The translations under genes were made by a program, and so were the position numbers. A stretch of 64,000 nt of DNA from Chryseosolibacter histidinae (GTDB lineage Bacteria; Bacteroidota; Bacteroidia; Cytophagales; Cyclobacteriaceae). Below are positions 45,119 to 53,200 of this stretch, in pieces (the stretch's first letter is position 1; each line of letters opens with the position of its first letter). The notes under the pieces are model-generated. The model saw nothing but the letters and a program-made list of their open reading frames with translations. It was not told the origin of the DNA and ran no database searches. The stretch lies in NCBI RefSeq assembly GCF_018598225.1, contig NZ_JAHESF010000001.1, positions 124,001 to 188,000 on the forward strand, given 5' to 3'.

Positions 45119-45757
45119 TCAGGTCTTCCGCTTCAGGGATAATATCACTTCGTAAACAAAAAGCGGAACGGACCATCCCATCCAGAACAGCGAAGGGGAG
45201 ATATCAGCAAAGTTGCCAAGCTGTTGAACAAAGGGCAGCTTAATAGCAGAGCCTGAAATGATGAAGGCCACTGTTACAATGTAGCTTCTGGTCATCCATT
45301 CCCTGTGCAGGTTAAATTTTCTTTTCAACGCGGCGCGGTACGCAATGAAGGTGGAGAGTATCCACACGCTTACCCAAACCTGGAGAGAAAATGCATAGGG
45401 CCAGTTGATCACATAGGCTGTGGTAAAGGCCAGGATAACGGCGCAGGTGGCACTGGTAAGGATGGCGAGCAGGTACAATATGCCCATGACGCGGTGTACT
45501 TTCCAACTGCTTTGTTGTAGCCGCTTCCAGAACTGCATGGGGCCAAGCACCAGCGCTCCTCCGCCGGCAGTGATATGGGCGATCAGGACCCATCTTACTT
45601 CAAAGTACTTTCCCAGTGCCTCGGGCGTCAGCGCCAGGAAGTGATCGGCGCCACGCATAAAGTTCCAGGTCAGGGCCACAATGCAAAACCAGAAGACCAA
45701 CGTAACGATATCGGTGGCGCCCCAGTTTCTCAGGGCAAGCTTCGTTTCAAATTTCAT
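45119..45757 (-). CDS. DUF2306 family membrane protein
   Basis: 212 residues with about six or seven helices. VRWVLIAHITAGGGALVLGPMQFWKRLQ and KVHRVMGILYLL are the conserved blocks of DUF2306, a family with a likely haem or quinone-related histidine pair (the histidines in LIAHITAG and WKVHRVMG). Function unknown. The ATG at 45757 is chosen; the earlier Met would add a charged non-membrane stretch. It is divergent from an HxlR regulator with tandem palindromes between them, so it is probably regulated by it. Confidence 0.8.
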   Translation of the reverse strand: MKFETKLALRNWGATDIVTLVFWFCIVALTWNFMRGADHFLALTPEALGKYFEVRWVLIAHITAGGGALVLGPMQFWKRLQQSSWKVHRVMGILYLLAILTSATCAVILAFTTAYVINWPYAFSLQVWVSVWILSTFIAYRAALKRKFNLHREWMTRSYIVTVAFIISGSAIKLPFVQQLGNFADISPSLFWMGWSVPLFVYEVILSLKRKT

Positions 45758-45811
45758 ATAACAGCATTTTTTTGAATGCAAATTTTCGACGGGCAGCCTT
45801 GTGAAAGAATA

Positions 45812-45850
45812 ACCGAAAAATTAATCGGATACCGAAAAATTATTCGGTAT
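45812..45850. promoter_or_regulatory. Tandem palindromic operator between DUF2306 and HxlR genes
   Basis: Two units repeated at a 19-base period: ACCGAAAAATTAATCGGAT from 45812 and ACCGAAAAATTATTCGGTAT from 45831. The second is an inverted repeat with 8-base arms (ATACCGAA/TTCGGTAT, 45829-45850). The likely binder is the adjacent HxlR protein. Confidence 0.7.
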
Positions 45851-45901
45851 GGATGGATGTGAGATTCAAGGGTAAATGCCTTACCTTTCCATGAAAAAAA
45901 C

Positions 45902-46318
45902 ATGTACAAGAGAAAGATAAAGGAGGACCTCGACTGCGGGATCGTGGTGGCGATGAAGGTGTTTGGCGGAAAGTGGAAACCCTGTATCATTGACGCCATC
46001 AGCCGTGGCGCAAAACGCCCCAGCGAGCTTCATCGTGAGATCGCTTTCACCAGTCCCCGCGTGATCGATATGCAGCTAAGTGAGCTGATGGATTTTGGTG
46101 TGGTCACCAAACAAACTGCGCCGGGTTTTCCGTTATACGTGGAGTACTCGCTTACCCCTCTGGGCAAAAGCATCGTGCCCATCCTGAAACAGCTGGGTGA
46201 ATGGGGCACGAAGAATAAGGACTTCGTAAAAGAAAGAGCTGAATGGCAATCCACAGAGTCAGACCAGCAGCCCAGGCGTAATATGCATCAACTACTGGCA
46301 GACCCAATCTGTCAATAG
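45902..46318 (+). CDS. HxlR family transcriptional regulator
   Basis: 138 residues, a small winged-helix protein. Typical HxlR blocks are present: CGIVVAMKVFGGKWKPCIID with a cysteine near the N-terminus, then RPSELHREIAFTSPRVIDMQLSELMDFGVV and YVEYSLTPLGKSIVPILKQL. HxlR proteins usually respond to electrophiles or redox stress through the N-terminal cysteine. It is divergent from the DUF2306 gene, with a tandem operator in the shared 144-base spacer. Confidence 0.9.
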   Translation: MYKRKIKEDLDCGIVVAMKVFGGKWKPCIIDAISRGAKRPSELHREIAFTSPRVIDMQLSELMDFGVVTKQTAPGFPLYVEYSLTPLGKSIVPILKQLGEWGTKNKDFVKERAEWQSTESDQQPRRNMHQLLADPICQ

Positions 46319-46419
46319 CAATAACAGCGCCTTGCATAGATACCGTTACTTCCAATTGCGGCTCAGTGCCTTTGTAAGTTCCAACTCCTTGCTACTTACT
46401 ACTTGATTCTTACTGCTTT

Positions 46420-46965
46420 TCAAGATGCAAACGCTCTGACAACTTCCATATCGATCCGGTCTGTGAGCCCCTGCGCATAATGAACTTTCTTGAGGATCAG
46501 GTCTTTGTCTACCAGGAATTCTGCCGGAATGGTGCTGATGGATTCGCCATCGGCCATCATGTGAATGGGCAGGCCTTGTGAGCGCGCCTTGAATGCCGTC
46601 TGAACGAACGATGTCAGGTGACTTACGGCAGACTTCAGCCCGGAGGTTTCAAGACCATATGCGCTGTACCATATTTTCTGTGGATCGGAGATCAACGGGA
46701 TAGGAGAGACCTCCTTATGGAAAATGCTCTTCAGCAGGATGTGCTCCTTCGATTCAAAAAAGAAGATCATCTCCAGTCCTTTCTCTTTCAGCTCAGGATA
46801 TGCCTTCGTCAGCGCATGCACCCTCAGGTTGCAGAATGGACAACCGGCATGCCTGAAAAAGCCGATGAATAACCGCTTATCGCGATAGCTTTCCAGGTCG
46901 ATCATTCTCCCATAAATATCTTTCAGCTTAAAGACCGGAGCGGTGAGGTTCGTTTCGAGTTTCAT
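46420..46965 (-). CDS. AhpC/TSA-type thioredoxin-like (peroxiredoxin-like) protein
   Basis: 181 residues. The thioredoxin fold is recognisable from LIGFFRHAGCPFCNLRVHAL-type sequence with CxxC at C42/C45, preceded by the AhpC-type APVFKLKDIYGRMIDL. It would act as a thiol peroxidase or thiol-disulfide reductant. There is no signal peptide when the ATG at 46965 is used; a longer frame to 47148 begins in a repeat element and is rejected. Neighbours: HxlR gene (convergent) and an ECF41 sigma gene upstream on the same strand, separated by a large repeat. Confidence 0.8.
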   Translation of the reverse strand: MKLETNLTAPVFKLKDIYGRMIDLESYRDKRLFIGFFRHAGCPFCNLRVHALTKAYPELKEKGLEMIFFFESKEHILLKSIFHKEVSPIPLISDPQKIWYSAYGLETSGLKSAVSHLTSFVQTAFKARSQGLPIHMMADGESISTIPAEFLVDKDLILKKVHYAQGLTDRIDMEVVRAFAS

Positions 46966-47017
46966 GGAAACAGGTATTGGTTTCCAAAATATACGGAGTA
47001 TTGAGGTAAAACGGATT

Positions 47018-47306
47018 TCGGAAATGCAGAACGCAACGACCGCAAAGAAAAGCACGCAAAGACCGCAGAGGAGCGTCTCGTTTTTGCCGTCATCCTGAAT
47101 GGTGGTTTGAGCGTAAGGATGCGCGAATGAAGGATCCCCATTTGACAAAGCGCCTACGAAAGTGCCATGCGCTCGAATTAAGTACGCAGTAAGCGACTTG
47201 GGATCCTTCGCTCCTGCGTGCGATCACACCTGCATCGCTCAGGATGACGGGCTTCGATATAGAGTCTCTGCGCCCTTTGCGTGAACCTGCATTTTGCGTG
47301 AACCTG
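47018..47306. repeat. Nested palindromic element (D/C5)
   Basis: This occupies nearly all of the 343-base spacer. The outer arms AAATGCAGAACGCAACGACC (47021-47040) and the inverse TTTGCGTGAACCTGCATTTT (from 47276) enclose a C element (GCCGTCATCCTGAATGG, GAATGAAGGATCCCC, CGCTCGAATTAAGTACGCAG, GGGATCCTTCGCTCC, GCTCAGGATGACGG). It matches 28437-28712 in inverted orientation. Confidence 0.85.
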
Positions 47307-47308
47307 CA

Positions 47309-48139
47309 TTAGTGTTTCGCCAGTGCCTTCAGTTTTTCAGGATCCAGCACCGTGTTGATGCGCTGGATCTTGCCGTCAGGGGAGAGCTCCAGTACCTGGC
47401 AGCTTTTGATGACGTCTCCATCGTAATACAGCAACGCCAGCTGATGGTTGATGCTGGCCGGAACAACCCGGTAATATTGCTGGAACCGTTGATGGATGAC
47501 CATGAGCAGCTCCACCACCTCGTGCAGGCCGGTGCATATTTTCTTGATGACTTTTACGGTGTCGCCACCATCGGCGTAGAAGGCAATGTCGTTCGAGAGC
47601 AGGCTTTCCAGCGCGCGGGTATCGCGGTCACGGATAGCCTGAACGTAATTTTCCAGGAACTCCAGCGACAACGTTTCCTCTGCAGGCTTGTGCGACTGAT
47701 CGAGCTTCTCTCTGGCGCGGCTCAGCAGCTTCCGGGAGTTTTCAACATTGCTGGAAAGCACTTCTGCGATCTCCTCGTGCGAATAACCGAAGCCCTCTTT
47801 CAGAATGAACACGGCGCGCTCTTTGGGATTCAGTTGTTCCAGCAGCACCAGCAATGAGTATGACACGATGTCGCGAAGATTGAGATCCGTATCTGCCTCT
47901 TCCGTGGCCAGCGGCTCCGGTAGCCACACCTCTCCATGCCGGAGCTTCTTCTGCCTGTTCTTAACGTTGATGGAATGATTGATAACACTTTTGATCAGGT
48001 ACCCTTTTTCGTTCGCAATGCCTTCCCGTGGCGAAGCGATAAAATTGGATAACACTTCCTGCACGGCATCCTTGGCATCGTCTGACGACCCGAGGATGTT
48101 ATAAGCATAGGGAAACAGCAGGTTATGATAGTCTTTCAT
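47309..48139 (-). CDS. ECF41-type RNA polymerase sigma factor (second copy)
   Basis: 276 residues with the same plan as the protein at 14921: region 2 (AYNILGSSDDAKDAVQEVLS), linker motif WLPEP, region 4 (GYSHEEIAEVLSSNVENSRKLLSRAREKLD) and a SnoaL-like extension. The WLPEP linker is the canonical ECF41 form, while the DGGGK motif is altered to ADGGDT, which could change autoinhibition. It is the last of four genes on this strand (CMD, ABM-like, DUF2798, sigma). Identity to the first ECF41 protein is moderate by eye, so an old duplication or separate gain is likelier than a recent one. Confidence 0.9.
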   Translation of the reverse strand: MKDYHNLLFPYAYNILGSSDDAKDAVQEVLSNFIASPREGIANEKGYLIKSVINHSINVKNRQKKLRHGEVWLPEPLATEEADTDLNLRDIVSYSLLVLLEQLNPKERAVFILKEGFGYSHEEIAEVLSSNVENSRKLLSRAREKLDQSHKPAEETLSLEFLENYVQAIRDRDTRALESLLSNDIAFYADGGDTVKVIKKICTGLHEVVELLMVIHQRFQQYYRVVPASINHQLALLYYDGDVIKSCQVLELSPDGKIQRINTVLDPEKLKALAKH

Positions 48140-48214
48140 TGGTGGTCAAATTTAGGACCAGGATTGATATGATTAAGAGGATTGACAGGATTAATGTGGC
48201 AGGATTTCACGCAA

Positions 48215-48433
48215 TCAATTGTTCAACCATTGCTGAAACAGCTTTTGCAAGGCGGGTATGATGGAGAATACCATCAGGGGCACCACCAGCACTGTAGTGG
48301 CCAGCGTGCGAAGCGGCATTGGTGTGATCAGCTCGAAGTAACTGCCCATCAGCGCGTAGAGGATCGTGATGGTAGGGTAGATGGCCAGCCAGACGATGAC
48401 GGCCATCTTCCATTTTTTTGGTGGTTTTGTCAT
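48215..48433 (-). CDS. DUF2798 family small membrane protein (second copy)
   Basis: 72 residues with two predicted helices (WKMAVIVWLAIYPTITILYALM and LRTLATTVLVVPLMVFSIIP). Same family as 509-733, in the longer form starting TKPPKKWK. It starts 6 bases after the stop of the ABM-like gene, so the two are co-translated, and lies 75 bases before the ECF41 sigma gene. Confidence 0.75.
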   Translation of the reverse strand: MTKPPKKWKMAVIVWLAIYPTITILYALMGSYFELITPMPLRTLATTVLVVPLMVFSIIPALQKLFQQWLNN

Positions 48434-48439
48434 GACCTG

Positions 48440-48757
48440 TTAAACCTCCTGGAACTGGTTGTACGATGCGGCTACTGTTTCGATGGTCTCGATGCGGGGA
48501 GCCACTTCCAGCCCGCTGTCGTCGCGCTGCTGCTGAAATGACCTGAACGACTCCAGTCCAAAGAGCACCTTCTGTCCTTCGTCACTTTCATACGAAGCGA
48601 TGTGTGTGAACGTTTTGCCATCCTCGCCCAGGTATGCGATGTAGCGGATAGCCGGGTGGTTGATCTTTTCAAGGTCTTTGATAAATGCCCGCACGTTTTC
48701 CTGATTCTTCTGCGCAAAGGCCTGTTTTACCGTGTATGTTACTTTAATGGTTTTCAT
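48440..48757 (-). CDS. Small ABM-like (dimeric ferredoxin-fold) protein
   Basis: 105 residues. KTIKVTYTVKQAFAQKNQEN, then RYIAYLGEDGKTFTHIASYE, fits a small alpha/beta barrel of the antibiotic-biosynthesis-monooxygenase or heme-degrading-like superfamily, but no catalytic residues can be assigned. Second gene of the ECF41 operon, upstream of DUF2798. A function linked to the sigma-dependent response is inferred from position only. Confidence 0.6.
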   Translation of the reverse strand: MKTIKVTYTVKQAFAQKNQENVRAFIKDLEKINHPAIRYIAYLGEDGKTFTHIASYESDEGQKVLFGLESFRSFQQQRDDSGLEVAPRIETIETVAASYNQFQEV

Positions 48758-48775
48758 ATTCTTAGTTGTTAAGTT

Positions 48776-48846
48776 TTAGATTTGAGATTTGAGACTTGAG
48801 ATATGAGACTTGAGACCGAACCCGCCATCCTCATATCTCATATCTA
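48776..48846. repeat. TTGAGAY-type heptamer inverted-repeat element (F)
   Basis: TAGATTTGAGATTTGAGACT followed by two more TGAGA-type heptamers, with a short right arm CTCATATCTCATATCTA (48830-48846) inverse to it. It separates the CMD gene from the ABM-like gene within the putative operon. Confidence 0.75.
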
Positions 48847-49305
48847 TTACCCATGCATCCCCACGGCGTAATTTCCGGGGATCCGTTTGAATGCACAGTT
48901 GATCCGGTTCCAGCTATTGGTCTGGGAAATGGCCAGCGTCAGGTCTGCTATTTCAGCCTTCGGGAACAATGTCGACAAGCGCTCAAAGGTGCTGTCGATG
49001 GCGTGATGGTCTGAGGCAGTCAATGCTTCGGCGAAAGCCAGTGCCGCGCGCTCTTTGTCATCGTAGTAGGCACACTCCGTCCACGCCGCAAGGGTATGAA
49101 GCCGCAGCTCTGTTTCACCCGCCGCGATCGCTTCTTTGTGGTGCATGTCGAGGCAATAAGCACAACCGTTGATCTGCGACACCCTGTACTTCAGCAGCTC
49201 CAGCAGCTTGTGGTCCACCCCCGAACCTTTGAGATAAGATTCTGTCTTTACCATACCATCCAGTAACCCTTTCCGGGTATCCTGAAATGAAATTCTTTCT
49301 GTCAT
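48847..49305 (-). CDS. CMD/AhpD-like protein of the second ECF41 module
   Basis: 152 residues. NGCAYCLDMHHKEA gives the AhpD-type CxxC (C48/C51) plus H55, in the standard order with the upstream glutamate; the later AALAFAEALTASD and ISQTNSWNRINCAF helices complete the fold. Shorter and closer to canonical AhpD-type than the 14129 protein. First of four genes on this strand ending in an ECF41 sigma factor. A candidate promoter lies 41-67 bases upstream. Confidence 0.88.
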   Translation of the reverse strand: MTERISFQDTRKGLLDGMVKTESYLKGSGVDHKLLELLKYRVSQINGCAYCLDMHHKEAIAAGETELRLHTLAAWTECAYYDDKERAALAFAEALTASDHHAIDSTFERLSTLFPKAEIADLTLAISQTNSWNRINCAFKRIPGNYAVGMHG

Positions 49306-49345
49306 CTTTTCCGTATTTAGTGAATGATCGATTTTTCACCCACAA

Positions 49346-49372
49346 GACAAACACCCCCGGAAAAACGTGACC
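49346..49372 (-). promoter_or_regulatory. Candidate ECF41-type promoter for the second module
   Basis: On the minus strand GGTCACG (49366-49372) is followed by TGTC (49346-49349). It shares the GTCAC core with the other ECF41 candidate, but the spacing is longer (16 bases between the boxes), so the match is weaker. Confidence 0.4.
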
Positions 49373-49424
49373 AACTTTTAAAGATTTTCTAGGATTCTTC
49401 GTATCTGCCTGAGATTCAATTCAA

Positions 49425-49460
49425 AAGTCCATGGTTCATAGTCGATGGTCCATGGTTTAG
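49425..49460 (+). repeat. CATGGTY heptamer array (I)
   Basis: GTCCATGGTTCATAGTCGAT followed by GGTCCATGG: units of about 7 bases in the 447-base spacer 49306-49752. Other contents of that spacer are the ECF41 promoter candidate, a terminator, a fragment of the C element (GGATCCTTCGCTCGCACTCC near 49558) and the array at 49670. Confidence 0.65.
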
Positions 49461-49466
49461 GGCGCA

Positions 49467-49500
49467 TAAAAAAAGGCTGTCACCTCACGGCGACAACCTT
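49467..49500 (-). terminator. Rho-independent terminator of the giant T9SS protein/lipoprotein operon
   Basis: On the minus strand AAGGTTGTCGCC and GGTGACAGCCTT form a 12-base stem (two G-T pairs) with loop GTGA, followed by seven T. It lies about 250 bases past the lipoprotein stop. Confidence 0.8.
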
Positions 49501-49669
49501 GCGAACCTACTATTTATCTACCTCGTGCTATTTAATGCGGGCACCAGTCCTCACCTGGATCCTTCGCTCGCACTCCCATAGCTATCCGGACCGTCACATA
49601 AAACACCGCTCAGGAAAACGGTCTTTAATATGGTACGAAGCTCCACTTCGCCATCCGTGGGAGTTTCCC

Positions 49670-49752
49670 TCCTTATTCCTTACTCCTTAATTCTTACTCC
49701 TCCTTCTGACTCCTGGCTCCTGACTTCTGGCTCCTGACTTCTGGCTTCTTTT
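49670..49752 (+). repeat. CTCCTTA/CTGACTY heptamer array (H2)
   Basis: A long array of about ten units, first TCCTTAYT-like then CTGACTCCTGGCTCCTGACT-like, running up to the stop codon of the lipoprotein gene (49753). Confidence 0.75.
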
Positions 49753-50181
49753 TTATCTCTTCACTAACTCAAACACGTGCTCCCCACTCACTGATCGTGC
49801 CCTTCCTCCCGCATAAGTGGTCCTGGACCAGTGCAGGGAGAGGGTCAGGGTGCTGGCGTCGAGGTGTTCGATCTTTACGATGGTGCCGTTGTCACGGTCG
49901 ATGGTAGTGGCATCGGTCAGCTTCCAGGTGCCGGATGCCGGCCACACCGGTTCACCGTTTTGCACTGTGTACGTGCTGGCCGTGATCGAGAGAACCATGT
50001 CCTGAAAGAGGCTGGTCTGGTCGGTACCATCAACCGTGAGCTTGTTCAACGTCCAGGTTGCTGATCGCAGCAGGCGGCTTGTTCTTTCTGTGGCGCTCTC
50101 GTCGTCTTTTCCGCAGCCCTGCAGCAGGAGTACGGTGCAGAGGCAGAGGAGTGCGTAGGGGAATCTGAATATTTTATTCAT
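49753..50181 (-). CDS. Lipocalin-like lipoprotein
   Basis: 142 residues. The lipoprotein signal ends LLLQGC with C23 lipidated. The mature part begins with a Ser/Thr/Glu linker and then alternating strands (WTLNKLTVDGTDQ, LSITASTYTV, GTWKLTDATTIDRDNGT, LTLSLHWSRT) resembling the small lipocalin-like lipoproteins common in Bacteroidota. Ligand unknown. It starts 21 bases after the stop of the 2628-residue T9SS protein and is therefore probably co-transcribed with it. Confidence 0.72.
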   Translation of the reverse strand: MNKIFRFPYALLCLCTVLLLQGCGKDDESATERTSRLLRSATWTLNKLTVDGTDQTSLFQDMVLSITASTYTVQNGEPVWPASGTWKLTDATTIDRDNGTIVKIEHLDASTLTLSLHWSRTTYAGGRARSVSGEHVFELVKR

Positions 50182-50202
50182 AAAGGTTTAAACTTTGTGA
50201 TT

Positions 50203-53200
50203 TTACTTTTTTACAAATCGCACAACCTCGTTGCCACGGGCCGAGCTGACCGAAACCAGGTAAACACCGGCGGCATAATCTGCAACGCTGATGATCACAG
50301 CCTGCCCGGATGTTTCCTGTTCATGCACCACCTTGCCGTCATGACTGGTGATGCTGAGGCGTTTGTTCCCTTTTCCGGGCAGTGTGACGCTGATCTTTTC
50401 CGCGGCAGGGTTCGGGTACACCGTCAACAGGGTTGTGGCCTCGGCTGGTAGGGTTGCCGTGATCACAATGGGCATGGCCGCTGACAACTCGCTCGCGCAA
50501 TCATCGGCAGTAACCTTAACCGTATAGATGCCTTGCGCCGATACAGTATGCGAAGCTTGTGTGGCCCCTGCGATGGCAGTACCGTTCAGGAACCACTGGT
50601 TGCCTGAAGCTGCGTTTGATGTGAGCATGGGCGTTTCAGGATTGTCGAGGTTCAGGCTCACTGCAGGCCGGGCAGGTACAATGCAAAAAGTGTGTGTTAC
50701 AGATGTTGCGGCTGTGTACCTGTCATCCCCCGGCTGATTGGCAGTGATGCTTGCCCTTCCTGGCTTCAATAGCGTGACTGTGTTGTTCGTGATGCCGATC
50801 AGCTCCGTGGTGGTGCTGCTGAAGTTTACTGACAGCCCTGACGTAGACGCTGCTGTCAGTGTGAAGGCGTTATCACCGATCTTCTTGTCGGCAAGTGGCA
50901 GGAACGCAATGGTCTGGGTTCCCTTCGATACAACAAGCGCTCGCGGAACATCAGTAGCGGCGAAGTGTGTTTCACTCTGTGGCTGACTGGCAGTGATGGT
51001 GGTAGTACCTGCACCCGTCAGATGGATCTTTCCATCCACGATGGTGGCCACAGCTGCATTGCTGCTGGCATAAAGAACAGGCGTAGCAGTGTTGGTGCTG
51101 GTGGCGCCGGGCGCGAAGTCTGCAACACCGTAAGCAACCGCGGCCAGTGCCGGGAACGTGATCGTTGCATTCACACGGATGGCAGCGCGGGCATCTGCGG
51201 TCTTCTCACTTTCATAACCGAAGGTCTTCACCGCTGAAATGCGATAATAATATAACGTTCCATGTTCAACGCCGGCGTGTGTGTAGGTAGTTGCCGGAGC
51301 ATCGATGGTAGTGAGCAGGGTAGTGGGCTCCGGCGTTGTGCCGCCGTAAACTTTGTACGATGCCAGGTTGATATCTGTGTTCGCATCCCAGGTGAGCACG
51401 ATGTCGTTCACTCCGGCAGTAGCGACCAGATCTACAGGAGTCGCGGGAGCCGCAAGATCCATCGCATTGTGGAAGATCTGGATCTCGTAGTCAGTACCAT
51501 TTGGAACGATCATGTCAGACTTTCCATCACCATCCAGGTCACCAAGCAGCATGACGTAAGAATCTTGAACGTTCCCCATGGAGAAATCGATCTTGGCCCC
51601 GAAGGATTCTGATGTGATACTTCCCGGTGAAGACAGGTTGCGGAACACGGTGATGTCACCATGGGAAGGATGGATGGAGGTAATATCCGGTCTTCCGTCG
51701 CCATCGAGATCATCAACGGCAAGTGTAAAGACAGTATTGGTAGAAGTGATATCGACTTTCGGGGTAAATGAGCTTTCATCGATCGCTCCCGCAGCCCATG
51801 TATTACGAAATATCGAAATAATGGTCTCTCCCAAGGCTCCCACCAGGACGTCTGTCTTTCCATCGCGGTCTATATCAGCAAGGGCCACAGGGGCAGGTGC
51901 GGCTCCCGTACCGAACGCCACGGGTACAAAATCCTCTCGTGAAATATTTCCCATGCTGCTGAGGTTCTGATACACTATTACTGTGCTGGCGTAATAATCC
52001 GTTCCAACGATCTCCGGCTTGCCGTCGCCATTGAGGTCGCCTACCGCTAATCCACGGTATGTGATATGATCACCCACGCGGACATAGCTTCCCAAATCTT
52101 CGGCATTGATATTTCCCGGAGTAGAACGGTTGCGGTGAACAAAGATCCCATCTAGTGTTGAGCGGATAATATCCAGCTTTCCATCAAGGTCGATGTCGGC
52201 GATGCTCAGTCCATTGGTCCATTCAGTATTCAAAACTTCAGGTTCTGCGAAAGAGTCAGCATCGATGCCACCTGCAGATGATGTATTGTGGTAAATGTAC
52301 AGCGTGCTTTCATCGGTTGTTACCACCAGGTCTTTCTTGCCGTCGTTGTCGAGGTCGGCCAGGGCCACATATTGAGGGCCCCATCCGGTACCGATGGTTA
52401 CCGGTTCAGCGAATGAGCTTGCGGTAATACTTCCAGAAGAAGATATGTTTCGGTAGAGGGATACAACAGGCGGGTCAGTGTCATAGGTAGCGGCAACAAG
52501 ATCTGGCTTTCCGTCGCCATCGATATCGCCCATCGTCATGCCCATGGCCCAGGGAGTGTTCGTGATCTTCACGGCCGGATCGAAGGAATTTTCTGTAAAA
52601 TCTTGTCCCATGCCCGCGCCTACCTTGCCGGCAAATGGTATGGGTGACGTTGCTGAACGCCCTGTTTCAATGTTCGTGACAGAGACGGGGCCGTATGTTG
52701 CGCTCACCGATACCGTTACCTTCAGCTGTGTTGCGCTGGCCTGTGTCACTTCAGCCTTGGTGACGCCGAAATGAACAAGGTTATTGGCAGGTGTTGTATT
52801 GAAATTCTCACCTGTAATGGTGACTGATGTTCCCGCCACGGCCGAGCCAGGTGCTACTGCTGTGATGACAGTGCCGGGAAGCACATTAGGTGTCACTGCT
52901 ATTTCCGGACTGAAAGGGCTTTTGTTTCCGTAAGTGTCTACGGCAACCACCTTGATATAGTATGTAGTGCCATTCAAAAACAATCCTTCTCCCGGACCTG
53001 TCATTGTAAAGCTGTCTCCTGTGGCTTCATATGCCGCCATCAATTGCTCGTCTCCGGGTGTTGTGCCGCCATAGACGACGTAGGAGTAAAGGTCTTCTTC
53101 TGTGTTCGGGGTTAACCGGATCGTGACGATCGCATCACCACCGGTAGCCGTTACGTTTTGCGGCGTAGCGGGCGCTGTGAAATCAACGGTGTTACGGAAT

